Shown here one piece after another: positions 15,221-23,385 of a DNA stretch of 30,398 bases. This DNA comes from JARIHD01 sp964610985 (GTDB lineage: Bacteria > Patescibacteriota > Saccharimonadia > Saccharimonadales > UBA4665). The DNA lies in contig CAZSZJ010000015.1 of NCBI GenBank assembly GCA_964610985.1, positions 1 to 30,398 on the forward strand, in the 5' to 3' direction. Position 1 is the first letter of the stretch. Each line of letters begins with the position of its first letter. Under the pieces are notes generated by a model that saw only the letters and a list, made by a program, of their open reading frames with translations, was not told the origin of the DNA and searched no databases. The position numbers and the translations under genes are program-made.

Positions 15221-15829
15221 ATGATGCGCGCCATCTTTTTTAATGGACTCGGAACGGGCGAAACACGTAGGCGAGAAGCAATCGCGTTTAAGTATTTGCG
15301 CAAACACGGCATAGCGGTCGTCCATCACCACATCGATTGGCTGTCTGGCGAAGGTTTTGAATCCCTCCTACAAAAGGCGGCTGCCTTAACCAGAGACATC
15401 CTAGACACAAATGGTAGCGTCGTCTTGATCGGCTCAAGTGCGGGAGGCAGCATGGCCATCAATGTGTTTTCGCAGCTACAAGATCATGATGTGTTTGCGA
15501 TTAGCCTATGTGGGCGACTGCATCCTGGTGCCTATCAACCAACCGAAAGGTTATCCCTAGAAAATAAAGCAGGCATCGGCAAGCCCCATGAAAGTCAAAG
15601 TTTTTACGATTCAGTAGTGTACTGTGATCAAAAAGCAATTCCAGCGATCAAAAGCAAAAACCTTCACCGCGCTGCGACGGTCCGACAAATTGCCGACGGA
15701 GTCGTGCCACCCAAAACGATGGAAATTATCGGTGTCCAACCGATATTCGTCCCGGGCTTTGGCCATGGTATGGGCATCTTGCTCGGCGCGTTGCAATTGC
15801 CAAAAATAATCAAAAGATTTATCGTCTAA
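15221..15829 (+). CDS. alpha/beta hydrolase
   Basis: A 202-aa alpha/beta-hydrolase-fold protein. Seen: the first strand AIFFNGLGTGE with a likely oxyanion-hole region, the nucleophile elbow GSSAGG with Ser73, a late acid in ADGVVPPKTM (Asp near residue 159) and the catalytic His in PGFGHGMG. This is a complete Ser-Asp-His triad. The sequence between the strands is short, so there is little lid domain. No signal peptide is present; it should be cytosolic. Two adjacent ATG codons occur (15221 and 15224); AAAGG just before fits the second slightly better. It is the fifth frame of the operon and lies two bases before another alpha/beta hydrolase. Substrate unknown. Confidence 0.8.
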   Translation: MMRAIFFNGLGTGETRRREAIAFKYLRKHGIAVVHHHIDWLSGEGFESLLQKAAALTRDILDTNGSVVLIGSSAGGSMAINVFSQLQDHDVFAISLCGRLHPGAYQPTERLSLENKAGIGKPHESQSFYDSVVYCDQKAIPAIKSKNLHRAATVRQIADGVVPPKTMEIIGVQPIFVPGFGHGMGILLGALQLPKIIKRFIV

Positions 15830-15831
15830 TC

Positions 15832-16515
15832 ATGCCCAGATCTCTTATCAAAAATATACGGCGTTATCCTGCAAAGACGCCCGGCCATAAAACCGCGTTT
15901 GTTTTATGCGGATTTGGCGGCAGCATTTGGCAGACCCAACGGCTTTTGCGGGTACTGCGGGGTGCGGGCTACGACGTCATGGCCATGGATTTTCCCAAAG
16001 AAGTGCTCAGCAAAGGTGACCCGCAGCTACTTCTTGATCTCATGGATGAGGTCGTACGGTTTGCCGATACAGAAGCAAAAAAGCTTGGTAAGCCCGTCCT
16101 GCTGGTCGGCATTAGTCTCGGCGCGCTCGTGTCACTCAATGTCCTGCGCCGTTCAAAATCATTTGACAAAGGCATTCTGATAACAGGTGGTGACATCGTA
16201 AAAGTCGCCCACAATATCTACGGAAGAAAGGTCTGGCCCGGAACATACGACGACTTGGCCGGTACCTGGAAAACCCTTAACATGTATAGCGACCCACGGG
16301 AGCTGCGAGAAAAACGTATCTTGTTTGTATTGCCGTCCCGAGACAAGCTCATCGATCCGACCGACGTACATCAGGAGACAAAAATACAAAACGAGGCCGG
16401 AAATACCCTCATTCTTGTTGAGCGTCATTCATTCGGACACATCGGCACAATCATCGAAGAAACGATCCTATTTCCCAAAAGAATCCTAAACTACATCCGT
16501 CAGGTCGAAGATTAA
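15832..16515 (+). CDS. alpha/beta hydrolase
   Basis: A 227-aa alpha/beta-hydrolase-fold protein. Seen: FVLCGFGGSIWQTQ as the oxyanion-hole strand-turn, the elbow GISLG with Ser95, an acid in PSRDKLIDPTDV and the catalytic His in RHSFGHIGT. The segment AGYDVMAMDFP matches the usual second strand. It is a paralogue only in the broad sense of the gene just before it; sequence similarity between the two is low. It closes the operon. Its TAA (16513-16515) interlocks with the stop of the opposite-strand gene at 16512, so there is no room for a terminator between them. Esterase or acyl-transfer activity is plausible but the substrate is unknown. Confidence 0.8.
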   Translation: MPRSLIKNIRRYPAKTPGHKTAFVLCGFGGSIWQTQRLLRVLRGAGYDVMAMDFPKEVLSKGDPQLLLDLMDEVVRFADTEAKKLGKPVLLVGISLGALVSLNVLRRSKSFDKGILITGGDIVKVAHNIYGRKVWPGTYDDLAGTWKTLNMYSDPRELREKRILFVLPSRDKLIDPTDVHQETKIQNEAGNTLILVERHSFGHIGTIIEETILFPKRILNYIRQVED

Positions 16516-17456
16516 ACGTACCATTTTCGAGTGATCATAAAGGCCACAAACGATGGCACGAGCGGCAGCCAAAAGGTGATCAAACGATACAAAAGCGTCA
16601 CGGCCACGGCCTGAACTGGGTCAGCGCCGTACACAATCATGCCGCCAGCCAAACCCGCCTCTACGCCGACCAATCCGCCAGGCAAGGGAATCGCCGCGCC
16701 AGTTGCAATGCCAACCGTAAAAATGAGAAAACACTGCATCAGCGGCAAGTCAACTTGCAGCGACCGCGCACTCAGATAAAACATCGCTACATAACTGAGC
16801 GTTAACACACAGGCCATACCCAAAGCGCTCAGCAGTCGCAAAGATTGTCGGCGATATGCGGCCAGAGACTGCCAGGTTTCGCGCAAAAGTTGAGTCACAC
16901 GACGTCGAAGCTCCGGCAAAATCAATCCTACGGCAATGAGCAAGCCAAAAGTTATAGTCACCAGCAATCCGATTGTTTGCCAGGGCAGGGCAGTCGATGG
17001 CAGCGCATCGGTTCCAGCAATCAGCAGGCCGATAATAAGCAACGACCCGTGTGCCGTCCATCCGAGCAGCGCATTTGCGCTCACTGTGGCCAACGACTCA
17101 GGCAGTCGAAAGCCGTTACGGCGCAAATACTGTGCAATCAAAACCGGCCCGCCTACACCCGCAGGCAGCACTCGGTTAGTAAAGGCGCTTGCCATTTGCA
17201 CCGTAAAGATCCGCCCATAACTGATCGGGCGCAGTGCAAGCAACCAATAAATTGCACCAGAAACCACAAAGGTCAGCAGCAAAAAACCACCCGCCACTAG
17301 CAGAGGCAAAACAGCCGCCTCACTCAACACCGAAAAACTCTCCCTAAAATTCCCCAGTCGGGGCACAATCACATACAGCAGCAGCAAAAACAACAGCAAA
17401 ACAAATACACGACCTCTCGAAATAGCAGTCAAGCCAGTGGCAGTCTTTTTTGTCAT
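16512..17456 (-). CDS. UPF0104 / lysylphosphatidylglycerol-synthase-TM-like membrane protein
   Basis: A 314-aa polytopic membrane protein of the UPF0104 (LPG_synthase_TM) family. Seen: about eight hydrophobic helices, the loop LPAGVGGPVLIAQYLRRNG and the later PLPGGLVGVEAGLAGGMIVYG, both characteristic glycine-rich loops of the family. The domain forms the flippase part of MprF, but here the catalytic aminoacyl-transfer domain is absent, as in many stand-alone members whose substrates are unknown. An in-frame ATG lies ten codons upstream (17486), but a minus-strand TATACT (17463-17468) sits exactly 6 nt before the ATG at 17456, so the shorter start is chosen. The gene is divergent from MscS. 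Confidence 0.85.
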   Translation of the reverse strand: MTKKTATGLTAISRGRVFVLLLFLLLLYVIVPRLGNFRESFSVLSEAAVLPLLVAGGFLLLTFVVSGAIYWLLALRPISYGRIFTVQMASAFTNRVLPAGVGGPVLIAQYLRRNGFRLPESLATVSANALLGWTAHGSLLIIGLLIAGTDALPSTALPWQTIGLLVTITFGLLIAVGLILPELRRRVTQLLRETWQSLAAYRRQSLRLLSALGMACVLTLSYVAMFYLSARSLQVDLPLMQCFLIFTVGIATGAAIPLPGGLVGVEAGLAGGMIVYGADPVQAVAVTLLYRLITFWLPLVPSFVAFMITRKWYV

Positions 17457-17462
17457 ATCTTC

Positions 17463-17468
17463 AGTATA
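17463..17468 (-). promoter_or_regulatory. -10 box TATACT, leaderless start for the UPF0104 gene
   Basis: Read on the minus strand, TATACT ends 6 nt before the ATG whose A is at 17456, the same distance as at 1614, 3613 and 6568. Confidence 0.55.
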
Positions 17469-17490
17469 TGCCAAACATAACCACATGCGG

Positions 17491-17496
17491 TATCAT
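17491..17496 (+). promoter_or_regulatory. -10 box TATCAT for the MscS gene
   Basis: TATCAT ends 8 nt before the ATG at 17505. The divergent -10 box of the UPF0104 gene is only about 22 nt away, so the two promoters lie back to back. Confidence 0.5.
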
Positions 17497-17504
17497 ATAC
17501 ACAT

Positions 17505-18578
17505 ATGATTATGTGGTTCGCCCAAGGTTCGCAGCTCGATCGGGCGCTCGATCAGTCCAAGGAAGTGTTTGAACGGTTTACGAGCAGCTTCCTGAGCACG
17601 CGGTCAATCCTAGCATTTATCGCGGCAATGGCAATTGCGCTTATTTTGGGGCGCCTACTGGCGGCAATTATGCGCAGGTTTACGCGTGCCGTCAGTCGCA
17701 CCGCCGACAAGGTCCAAGACCTTAAGGAAGTAAACCGTTTACGGCGCATTGAAACCCTCACTATCCTGGGCGTCGCGCTGGCTCGTATGTTATTGGTAGT
17801 TATGGCGCTCTATTTCTGGTGGATATACGCGCACCCCACACAGCAACCAACAGCGCTCATCGGAGCAAGTGCCCTGGTGGTTATTATTGCCAGTGCCACC
17901 GTCGGTCCAATCTTGCGTGATCTTGCGTACGGCGGCGTCATGATGGCCGAACACTGGTACGGAGTGGGTGACCATGTCAAAGTCGAACCATTTGCCGAGC
18001 TTCAAGGCGTCGTAGAACGTGTCACTTTGCGCTCAACGCGCATCCGCGGTCTCAACGGCGAAATCATCTGGATCAGTAACCAAAATATCCAAGGTGTGCG
18101 CGTACTAACTAAAGGCGTGCGCACCATTGCCATCGAGATTTTTGTAAGCGACTTGCGTCGTGGCCTCAACCTTATCGAAGAAACGAACCGACGTTTGCCA
18201 ACCGGCTCCCTCATGGTCGTCCGTCCGCTCCACATAATGTCCAAGATCGAAGTTGGCGAGGGCATCTGGCACATAACCGCTGTCGGTGAGACTGCTCCCG
18301 GCCGTGAATGGCTCCTCAATGACTACGCCAAACAAATCATGCTCGAAATGGATGAAAACAACAAAAAGCCCATCCTAAAGACCGACCCCATATGCCGCGA
18401 TGCCGATAGCGATGCCGAACTGCGTTTTACGCGTACCGTCCAAAACGCCCGTAAATCGACTCTGCAACGCAAACACTTGCCGCTGCCCGAGGCTATCTCC
18501 AAACAGATAGGAAGACCACTCGCTGGAGCCAAAAAAGCTGCCGAAGCCCGACGCCGCCGTCATAAAAAAATCCAATAG
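17505..18578 (+). CDS. mechanosensitive ion channel of the MscS family
   Basis: A 357-aa MscS-type channel that opens under membrane tension to release solutes on osmotic down-shock. Three hydrophobic helices are seen at about residues 33-58, 82-108 and 115-140, the last leading into the pore-lining pattern ASATVGPILRDLAYGGVMMAEHWYGVGDHVKV. The beta domain follows (GVVERVTLRSTRIRGLNGEIIWISNQNI), which is diagnostic. The C-terminal tail is long and very basic (AKKAAEARRRRHKKIQ), in the cytosol. Two ATG codons (17505, 17511) are possible starts; the first is kept because of the -10 box 8 nt upstream. It is convergent with cyoD, with 13 nt between stops. Confidence 0.9.
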   Translation: MIMWFAQGSQLDRALDQSKEVFERFTSSFLSTRSILAFIAAMAIALILGRLLAAIMRRFTRAVSRTADKVQDLKEVNRLRRIETLTILGVALARMLLVVMALYFWWIYAHPTQQPTALIGASALVVIIASATVGPILRDLAYGGVMMAEHWYGVGDHVKVEPFAELQGVVERVTLRSTRIRGLNGEIIWISNQNIQGVRVLTKGVRTIAIEIFVSDLRRGLNLIEETNRRLPTGSLMVVRPLHIMSKIEVGEGIWHITAVGETAPGREWLLNDYAKQIMLEMDENNKKPILKTDPICRDADSDAELRFTRTVQNARKSTLQRKHLPLPEAISKQIGRPLAGAKKAAEARRRRHKKIQ

Positions 18579-18591
18579 AACGAACGGGCTG

Positions 18592-19284
18592 CTATTGCGT
18601 TACAGTAAAGCTGCCGGATAGATCATGCTGCATGTGGTCGTGCAGCTTATAAGTACCCAGCTCAGTAAGGGTGATGATCATATTACGCCCCGGGCGAATA
18701 GTCTTACCAGCTTCGCCCGCATATGGCTCCAGCTGGGCATGGGATCCAAATTTAATCTCGTGAACATCAGCGTCCAGATTTATAATTGTCAGCGTATCAC
18801 ATTGATATGCATCGATGTGGGCAGGGATCATCTTGTTGTCTTTCAGTTCAATTTTATGGTTATCGCCGGTTCCTCCCGGACAAGTGCCCGTCTGTACGCC
18901 CTCAATTTGATACACACCCTCACCAGAAGCTATTGTATCATTCACATTTGACGGGGACATATTGGAGTGAAGATGATTCATAATCCATAGCGAACCCACT
19001 ATCACCAACATAATAATGCCAACAGTAGAGAGCAGAAAAGCCAGGTTCCAGTGCGGTTTTTTCTCCCGCCCCAAATGTAGAAAAAATACAATCTGCACTA
19101 TCATCTGTAGCACCGCAAACCCAATAATCGTCACAATTAACATCATTCCGTCAAAGGATTTTTGGGTTACCAGATAGTACGGTATAAAAGTAAAGATCAA
19201 GGACAATATAAATCCAATAATATACGATGTCGCAGTTCCATGGGCCTCAGGCTTAGTCTCGGTGGTATATGGTGTACTGCTCAT
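18592..19284 (-). CDS. cyoD: cytochrome bo3 quinol oxidase subunit IV fused to a cupredoxin-like domain
   Basis: A 230-aa protein, about twice the usual CyoD length of about 110. Residues 1-106 are a normal subunit IV with three helices (about 20-40, 47-70, 81-103) and the typical VFFLHLG. Then comes a linker and a cupredoxin-like domain (about 140-230): NHKIELKDNKMIPAHI, TLTIINLDADVHEIKFG and GTYKLHDHMQHDLSGSFTV. Three helices with the N-terminus inside put this domain outside the membrane. The domain has His175, His215, His217 and His220 where type-1 copper proteins have His, Cys, His, Met; the Cys is absent, so a blue copper site is unlikely, but copper binding by His is possible. The ATG overlaps the cyoC stop. 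Subunit IV aids assembly of the CuB site in known oxidases. Confidence 0.85.
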   Translation of the reverse strand: MSSTPYTTETKPEAHGTATSYIIGFILSLIFTFIPYYLVTQKSFDGMMLIVTIIGFAVLQMIVQIVFFLHLGREKKPHWNLAFLLSTVGIIMLVIVGSLWIMNHLHSNMSPSNVNDTIASGEGVYQIEGVQTGTCPGGTGDNHKIELKDNKMIPAHIDAYQCDTLTIINLDADVHEIKFGSHAQLEPYAGEAGKTIRPGRNMIITLTELGTYKLHDHMQHDLSGSFTVTQ

Positions 19285-19874
19285 ACAAACGCCATTAAGT
19301 ATACAATGGTAAATATAAAGATCCAGACGATATCAAGGAAATGCCAGAAAAGACTCAGCAGCATTAATTTTCGCACCAGGGGCGGGTTGAGTCCGCGCCT
19401 CCAAATAAATGCTAGGGTAGTGCCAATCCATATCAGCCCGGACGTTATGTGCAGCCCATGTGTGCCGACGAGCGTAAAGAATGCGGAGAGAGAAGCGTTG
19501 CTTCGCCATGTATGACCCTCATGAATAAACTCAGCGAATTCTTTTAACTCCAACCCCAAAAAAGTCAAACCCAGCAAAAACGTGATACCAAACCATATCA
19601 ACACCTGATTTTTGTGGCCATGGTGTGCCGCCAGCATGCCAATTCCTATGGTAAAACTGCTCGTAAGCAAGATGAGCGTTTCGGCCAAAGCCAGAGGCAG
19701 ACTAAAAAGCTCGTCATGCGCTGGACCACCAAATGTACTGCCCCGGAGCACCGCGAACGTCGCAAAAAGTACCGCGAACATCAGCAGGTCGGTCATTAAA
19801 TACACCCAAAAACCAAAACCTACCCTGTCATTAGCTTGGGCCTCGTGGCTTTCGAGCCCATGTTCAGTTGCCAT
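19281..19874 (-). CDS. cyoC: cytochrome bo3 quinol oxidase subunit III
   Basis: A 197-aa subunit III. Family features seen: FGFWVYLMTDLLMFAVLFATFAVL near the N-terminus, LLTSSFTIGIGMLAAHHG, FLGLELKEFAEFIHEG, FFTLVGTHGLHITSGLIWI and a final SLFWHFLDIVWIFIFTIVYL, giving five helices as in CyoC. The subunit carries no redox centres; it stabilises the complex. The frame extends 16 codons upstream, into cyoB, but the ATG at 19874 (MATEHGLESHE) matches the usual CyoC N-terminus and overlaps the cyoB end by 11 nt, a normal coupling. It overlaps cyoD by four bases at its end. Confidence 0.9.
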   Translation of the reverse strand: MATEHGLESHEAQANDRVGFGFWVYLMTDLLMFAVLFATFAVLRGSTFGGPAHDELFSLPLALAETLILLTSSFTIGIGMLAAHHGHKNQVLIWFGITFLLGLTFLGLELKEFAEFIHEGHTWRSNASLSAFFTLVGTHGLHITSGLIWIGTTLAFIWRRGLNPPLVRKLMLLSLFWHFLDIVWIFIFTIVYLMAFV

Positions 19875-21947
19875 GCGACCCCCGTTTGAATCCGATAAGC
19901 CCCGAAGCCCACCTGGCAACAATCTTCACAAATTCCCAGAGTCTCATATCTTCGCCTTCTTCCCGGTCTTCCGAAAGTACACTCTTTGCTCGGTCTTCCT
20001 CAATCTTTTTGACCTCTGCGGCTGTAAGCGTGTATTCTATGTCATCATTAAAGGTGCGAGCGATAAGGCACACGATTATACCGAGTATTCCCACCACGGC
20101 CAGCCAGATAATATGCCAAACAAGCGCAAAGCCAGCGGCAAATGCAAATCCGGATATATATATGCCAGCGGCGGTGTTCCTGGGCATGCGGATATCTTCG
20201 TACTTTGGCTCGGGCAGCCCGCCACGCTGTTTAATCTCAAAGAATGCATCCCGGGTCGTAACCTCTGGAATCACAGCAAGGTTGTAGGATGGTGGTGGAC
20301 TCGATGTCGCCCATTCTAGTGTCCGCGCATCCCAGGGATCGCCTGTAGTGTCACGCAAACGCCGCTTCTGCATAATACTGGCGACAATCTGCACCACCTG
20401 CAAAGCCACGCCAATCATGATAATAATTCCGCCAATCAGCATGAGCACATAGAACGGCTGCCAACCCGTCGAAGCATCATAATGATCGAGCCTTCGTGTA
20501 GCCCCCATAATCCCCAGTGTATACATAGGAACAAATGACATAAGGAAGCCCACAATCCAACACCAAAATGCATAACGGCCAATTCGCTCGTTCAGTCTAA
20601 AGCCGGCTATTTTGGGGAACCAATAGTTTATGCCGGCAAAAATACCAAATAACACGCCGCCAATCACCATGGTATGAAAATGCGCTACCAAAAACAGGCT
20701 GTTATGCAGCTGGAAATCAGCAGGTGGCACAGCCAAAAGCACGCCAGCCATTCCGCCAATAGCAAATACGCCAATGAACCCAAGGAACCACAACATCGGC
20801 GTACCAAACCGAATCCGGCCCTTATACATCGTAGCGATCCAGGTAAACACAAGCACGGAGGTTGGTATAGCGATAACCATCGTCATTACCCCAAAGAATG
20901 CATTGACGTTCGCATCCGCCCCCATAGTAAAGAAATGATGCAGCCACACCAAGAGGGCGAACGTCGAAACGCCAAGCATACCAATCACATTGGACGTATA
21001 GTACGCAATGCGCTTCCTACTGAAGGTCGAAACTACCTCAGAGAAGACACCAAACGCTGGTAGCATGAGGATATATACCTCCGGGTGTCCCCACATCCAG
21101 ATGAGGTTGGTGTACATCATGGCATTGCCCCCAAGATCGGTCGTAAAGAAATGCATACCCAAATAGCGATCAAAGAATAGCAAAAAGAGCGTTGCGGTAA
21201 GCAGCGGGAAGACCATGGCGGCCATGATCATGCTGCACAATGACCCCCAGGTAAACAATGGCATCTTCAATAAGGTCATACCAGGTGCACGCATTTTAAG
21301 GATGGTCATAATAAAGTTAATTGCTGCCAGGGTTGTTCCGATGCCCGATATTTGCAGACTCCATATCCAATAATCCACGCCGACACCTGGGCTAAATTCG
21401 GTTCCGGAAAGCGGAGCAATGGCCAGCCAGCCCGTTGCGGCATATTCTCCCCCAAAGGCAAAGAACATATTGACCATGACGACTCCTGCCACATACAACC
21501 AAAACCCCAAGGTGTTCAAAAATGGTGATGCCAGGTCACGCGCACCAATCTGCAGAGGCACAATATAATTATGAGTCCAAAGATAAAGGCCATGGCCACG
21601 AAAAAACCCATGATGTTGCCATGAGCCGTGAATATCTGCTGAAAGTGGTCCGCCGAGAGGTATCCATGCGCAGTACCCGAAGACAGCGCCTGCTGCAACC
21701 AGATCATTATCGCGTCCAAGCCGCCGCGCATCAGCATAAACCCGGCCACAATGAAGTACATAATCCCAATCCTTTTGGGGTCGACAGAAGTAAGCCATTC
21801 TTTCCAAAGCCACGTCCAGCGTTTTTTCCAGGTGAGTAGCGCAACGATAAGCAGGGCAAGCAAAATGAATGCAGCCGTTCCGCCAATGGTAAACCATTCG
21901 TGTGGCAAAGCGTGTGCGTCTAGTTTGCCTAAAAGTAGTTCTTTCAT
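19864..21947 (-). CDS. cyoB: cytochrome bo3 quinol oxidase subunit I, interrupted by a one-base frameshift
   Basis: The catalytic heme-copper subunit. The first part (ATG 21947) reads through IGIMYFIVAGFMLMRGGLDA and HFQQIFTAHGNIMGFFVAMA, where the His is the low-spin heme b ligand. After FIFGL the correct text continues one frame over as NYIVPLQIGARDLASPFLN down to 19864. One missing A near 21566-21573 explains it; restored length is 694 aa, normal for CyoB. The second part has GHPEVYILMLPAFG (CuB His and cross-linked Tyr), WLHHFFTMGA (CuB His pair), AHFHTMVIGG (heme ligands) and the C-terminal RTLEWATSSPPPSYN. It reduces O2 with quinol electrons and pumps protons. All active-site residues are intact, so the break is either very recent or an assembly error. 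Confidence 0.88.
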
Positions 21948-22867
21948 TCGTGGTGTGCCCCGTGATGCATATGGCCCTCGGGCCCGGACGGTCCCGTGTA
22001 TTTCATAAGTACTTTATCATATAAGTCTGTATCCGGCGCAGAATAGAATGCTGCCTGATTGTTTTCGCTCGGCTCTAACATTTTTTTATACTCTGCGTCA
22101 TCGAGCACCTTGTCGGATGACTGCATGCCATCTACCCAACGCTCAAAATCGCCGATGGAACTGGCGCGCGCAGTAAATTTCATCCCGGCAAAACCAGCAC
22201 CATTTATTTCGGCCGAGCTGCCTGGATAGTCGCCGGGCGTATCGGCAATCAGATTCAATCGGTTGCTGTGTCCCGTCATGGTAGAAAGCATGCCGCTCAG
22301 ATTCGGAATCCAAAACGCGCTCATCGGTGCCTCATCCGCCGTTAAGTCAAACTGCACCGGCGAATGTGTAGGAATCTGTACATAATTGACGGTTGCAATA
22401 CGCTGTTCGGGGTAAATAAAAAGCCATTTCCAGCGCATCGACACAACTTGAATGGTGAGCGGCTTAGCGTCTGGAGTAATGGATTTCTGTGGTTCAAGCC
22501 TGTGGGCGGCGGGCCACATTATGAGCGCAAGCACAGCCATAAAGGTGCTGGGTAGCAGCCATATGCCCGCATTAAGCATTTTGCTATGGCGGACATTTGG
22601 ATCATGCGTTGACTTGGTATTCGACTCACGGTATTTCCAGGCAGTAAAAAAGAGCAAGATAAGGGTAGGGAGACCGATTACGAGCAATATGCTCACAACA
22701 AGAATTATCAAGCGGAGCTGCTCGTGAGCAATCGTGCCTTTTGGGTTGAACAGCGCAACATTATTGCCCTGCAATAGCGCCGCAATAAGCAACGACAAAC
22801 TCACCAGTACAAGAAGAATCCCTCCCACCATTCTGACTTGGCTATTCTTTTTTCTATTTTTTGGCAT
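21944..22867 (-). CDS. cyoA: cytochrome bo3 quinol oxidase subunit II
   Basis: A 307-aa subunit II. It has two hydrophobic helices (about residues 13-34 and 52-76), the family segment ALFNPKGTIAHEQ, then an extracytoplasmic cupredoxin-like domain with VVSMRWKWLFIYPEQRIATVNYVQIP, FWIPNLSGMLSTMTG and GAGFAGMKFTA. The CuA ligands of cytochrome c oxidases are absent, as in all quinol oxidases. Two oddities: the lipobox Cys of E. coli CyoA is replaced (LLQGNN instead of an -SGCN-), and the C-terminus ends in a His-rich tail, GHMHHGAHHE. It is the first gene of cyoABCD; its stop overlaps the cyoB ATG. An extended -10 box lies about 43 nt upstream. Confidence 0.92.
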   Translation of the reverse strand: MPKNRKKNSQVRMVGGILLVLVSLSLLIAALLQGNNVALFNPKGTIAHEQLRLIILVVSILLVIGLPTLILLFFTAWKYRESNTKSTHDPNVRHSKMLNAGIWLLPSTFMAVLALIMWPAAHRLEPQKSITPDAKPLTIQVVSMRWKWLFIYPEQRIATVNYVQIPTHSPVQFDLTADEAPMSAFWIPNLSGMLSTMTGHSNRLNLIADTPGDYPGSSAEINGAGFAGMKFTARASSIGDFERWVDGMQSSDKVLDDAEYKKMLEPSENNQAAFYSAPDTDLYDKVLMKYTGPSGPEGHMHHGAHHE

Positions 22868-22909
22868 TAACCTGGCTCCGACAGGACTTAAGCATATTCA
22901 TTACCTACT

Positions 22910-22918
22910 ACTATACCA
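22910..22918 (-). promoter_or_regulatory. extended -10 promoter of cyoABCD
   Basis: Read on the minus strand, TGgTATAGT. It predicts a leader of about 35 nt before cyoA, with GGAG close to the start codon, so the oxidase operon is not leaderless. Confidence 0.5.
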
Positions 22919-23055
22919 TGGTCATCCGGCAATATGTCCGGTCAGAAGATGCCCCATCAAAGGATCACCCCGCAATACTTAAGTCATAAAATCTAATAGA
23001 TCTATCAGGGTTTTACGTGATTTTAAATACGCATTAGACGTGAAAAAGTTTACAG

Positions 23056-23082
23056 TTGACCTCCAGCTCAAGCCTCTACTAT
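23056..23082 (+). promoter_or_regulatory. promoter of the 48-aa peptide gene
   Basis: TTGACC (23056-23061) and TACTAT (23077-23082) are separated by 15 nt, somewhat short. They lie about 34 nt before the ATG at 23116, leaving a leader that holds AAGGGGGATT. Confidence 0.45.
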
Positions 23083-23115
23083 GAAAGGGCTGGTAACAGT
23101 AAGGGGGATTCTAAA

Positions 23116-23262
23116 ATGAAGAAAATTAAAATCCTGTCGCAACCAACACAAATCTCAACTATCCAGTTGGACGACCTCGACTACAACACAAACCAACCCG
23201 AGGACAAAATAGCAAAGATGCAAATCCGCAAATGGCGCAAACTTCGCCAGCAGGCAATATAG
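23116..23262 (+). CDS. 48-aa peptide of unknown function between cyoA and cyoE
   Basis: A small free-standing gene with its own candidate promoter, a very strong Shine-Dalgarno (AAGGGGG, 23101-23107, 8 nt before the ATG) and an intrinsic terminator just after it. The peptide is acidic in the middle (DDLDYNTNQPED) and strongly basic at the C-terminus (KMQIRKWRKLRQQ), with no Cys and no signal peptide. The eleven bases TAAGGGGGATT around its ribosome binding site are identical to those before the lasso precursor at 24622. It could be a small regulator, a nucleic-acid or membrane-binding peptide, or a peptide precursor; nothing in the sequence decides between these. Confidence 0.6.
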   Translation: MKKIKILSQPTQISTIQLDDLDYNTNQPEDKIAKMQIRKWRKLRQQAI

Positions 23263-23314
23263 GCCGACGCAGATCCAGCCAACACCAAAAACCATTTGAA
23301 ACCAAGCAACCAGA

Positions 23315-23348
23315 AATGGACCATCAGACAGGTGGTCCATTCTTTTTT
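23315..23348 (+). terminator. intrinsic terminator after the 48-aa peptide gene
   Basis: A perfect 9-bp stem AATGGACCA / TGGTCCATT (23315-23323 with 23333-23341) with a 9-nt loop, followed by TCTTTTTTG. It separates the peptide transcript from cyoE. Confidence 0.85.
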
Positions 23349-23375
23349 GTACTAGGGATCATGAATTCCCTGGAT

Positions 23376-23381
23376 TATACT
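23376..23381 (+). promoter_or_regulatory. -10 box TATACT for cyoE
   Basis: TATACT ends 4 nt before the first ATG (23386) and 10 nt before the second in-frame ATG (23392). A transcription start 6-8 nt downstream of the box would fall within the first codons, so the true start could be 23392. Confidence 0.45.
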
Positions 23382-23385
23382 TAAT

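Noticed and set aside
18572..18598. Bidirectional terminator between mscS and cyoD (CAATAG ... CTATTG).
   Set aside because: Only six base pairs with a long loop and no T-run; it also covers the stop codons.
22880..22990. GACTTAAG and CTTAAGTC flanking the cyoA promoter as an operator pair.
   Set aside because: Each is largely a 6-bp palindrome, nearly 100 nt apart, and could easily occur by chance.
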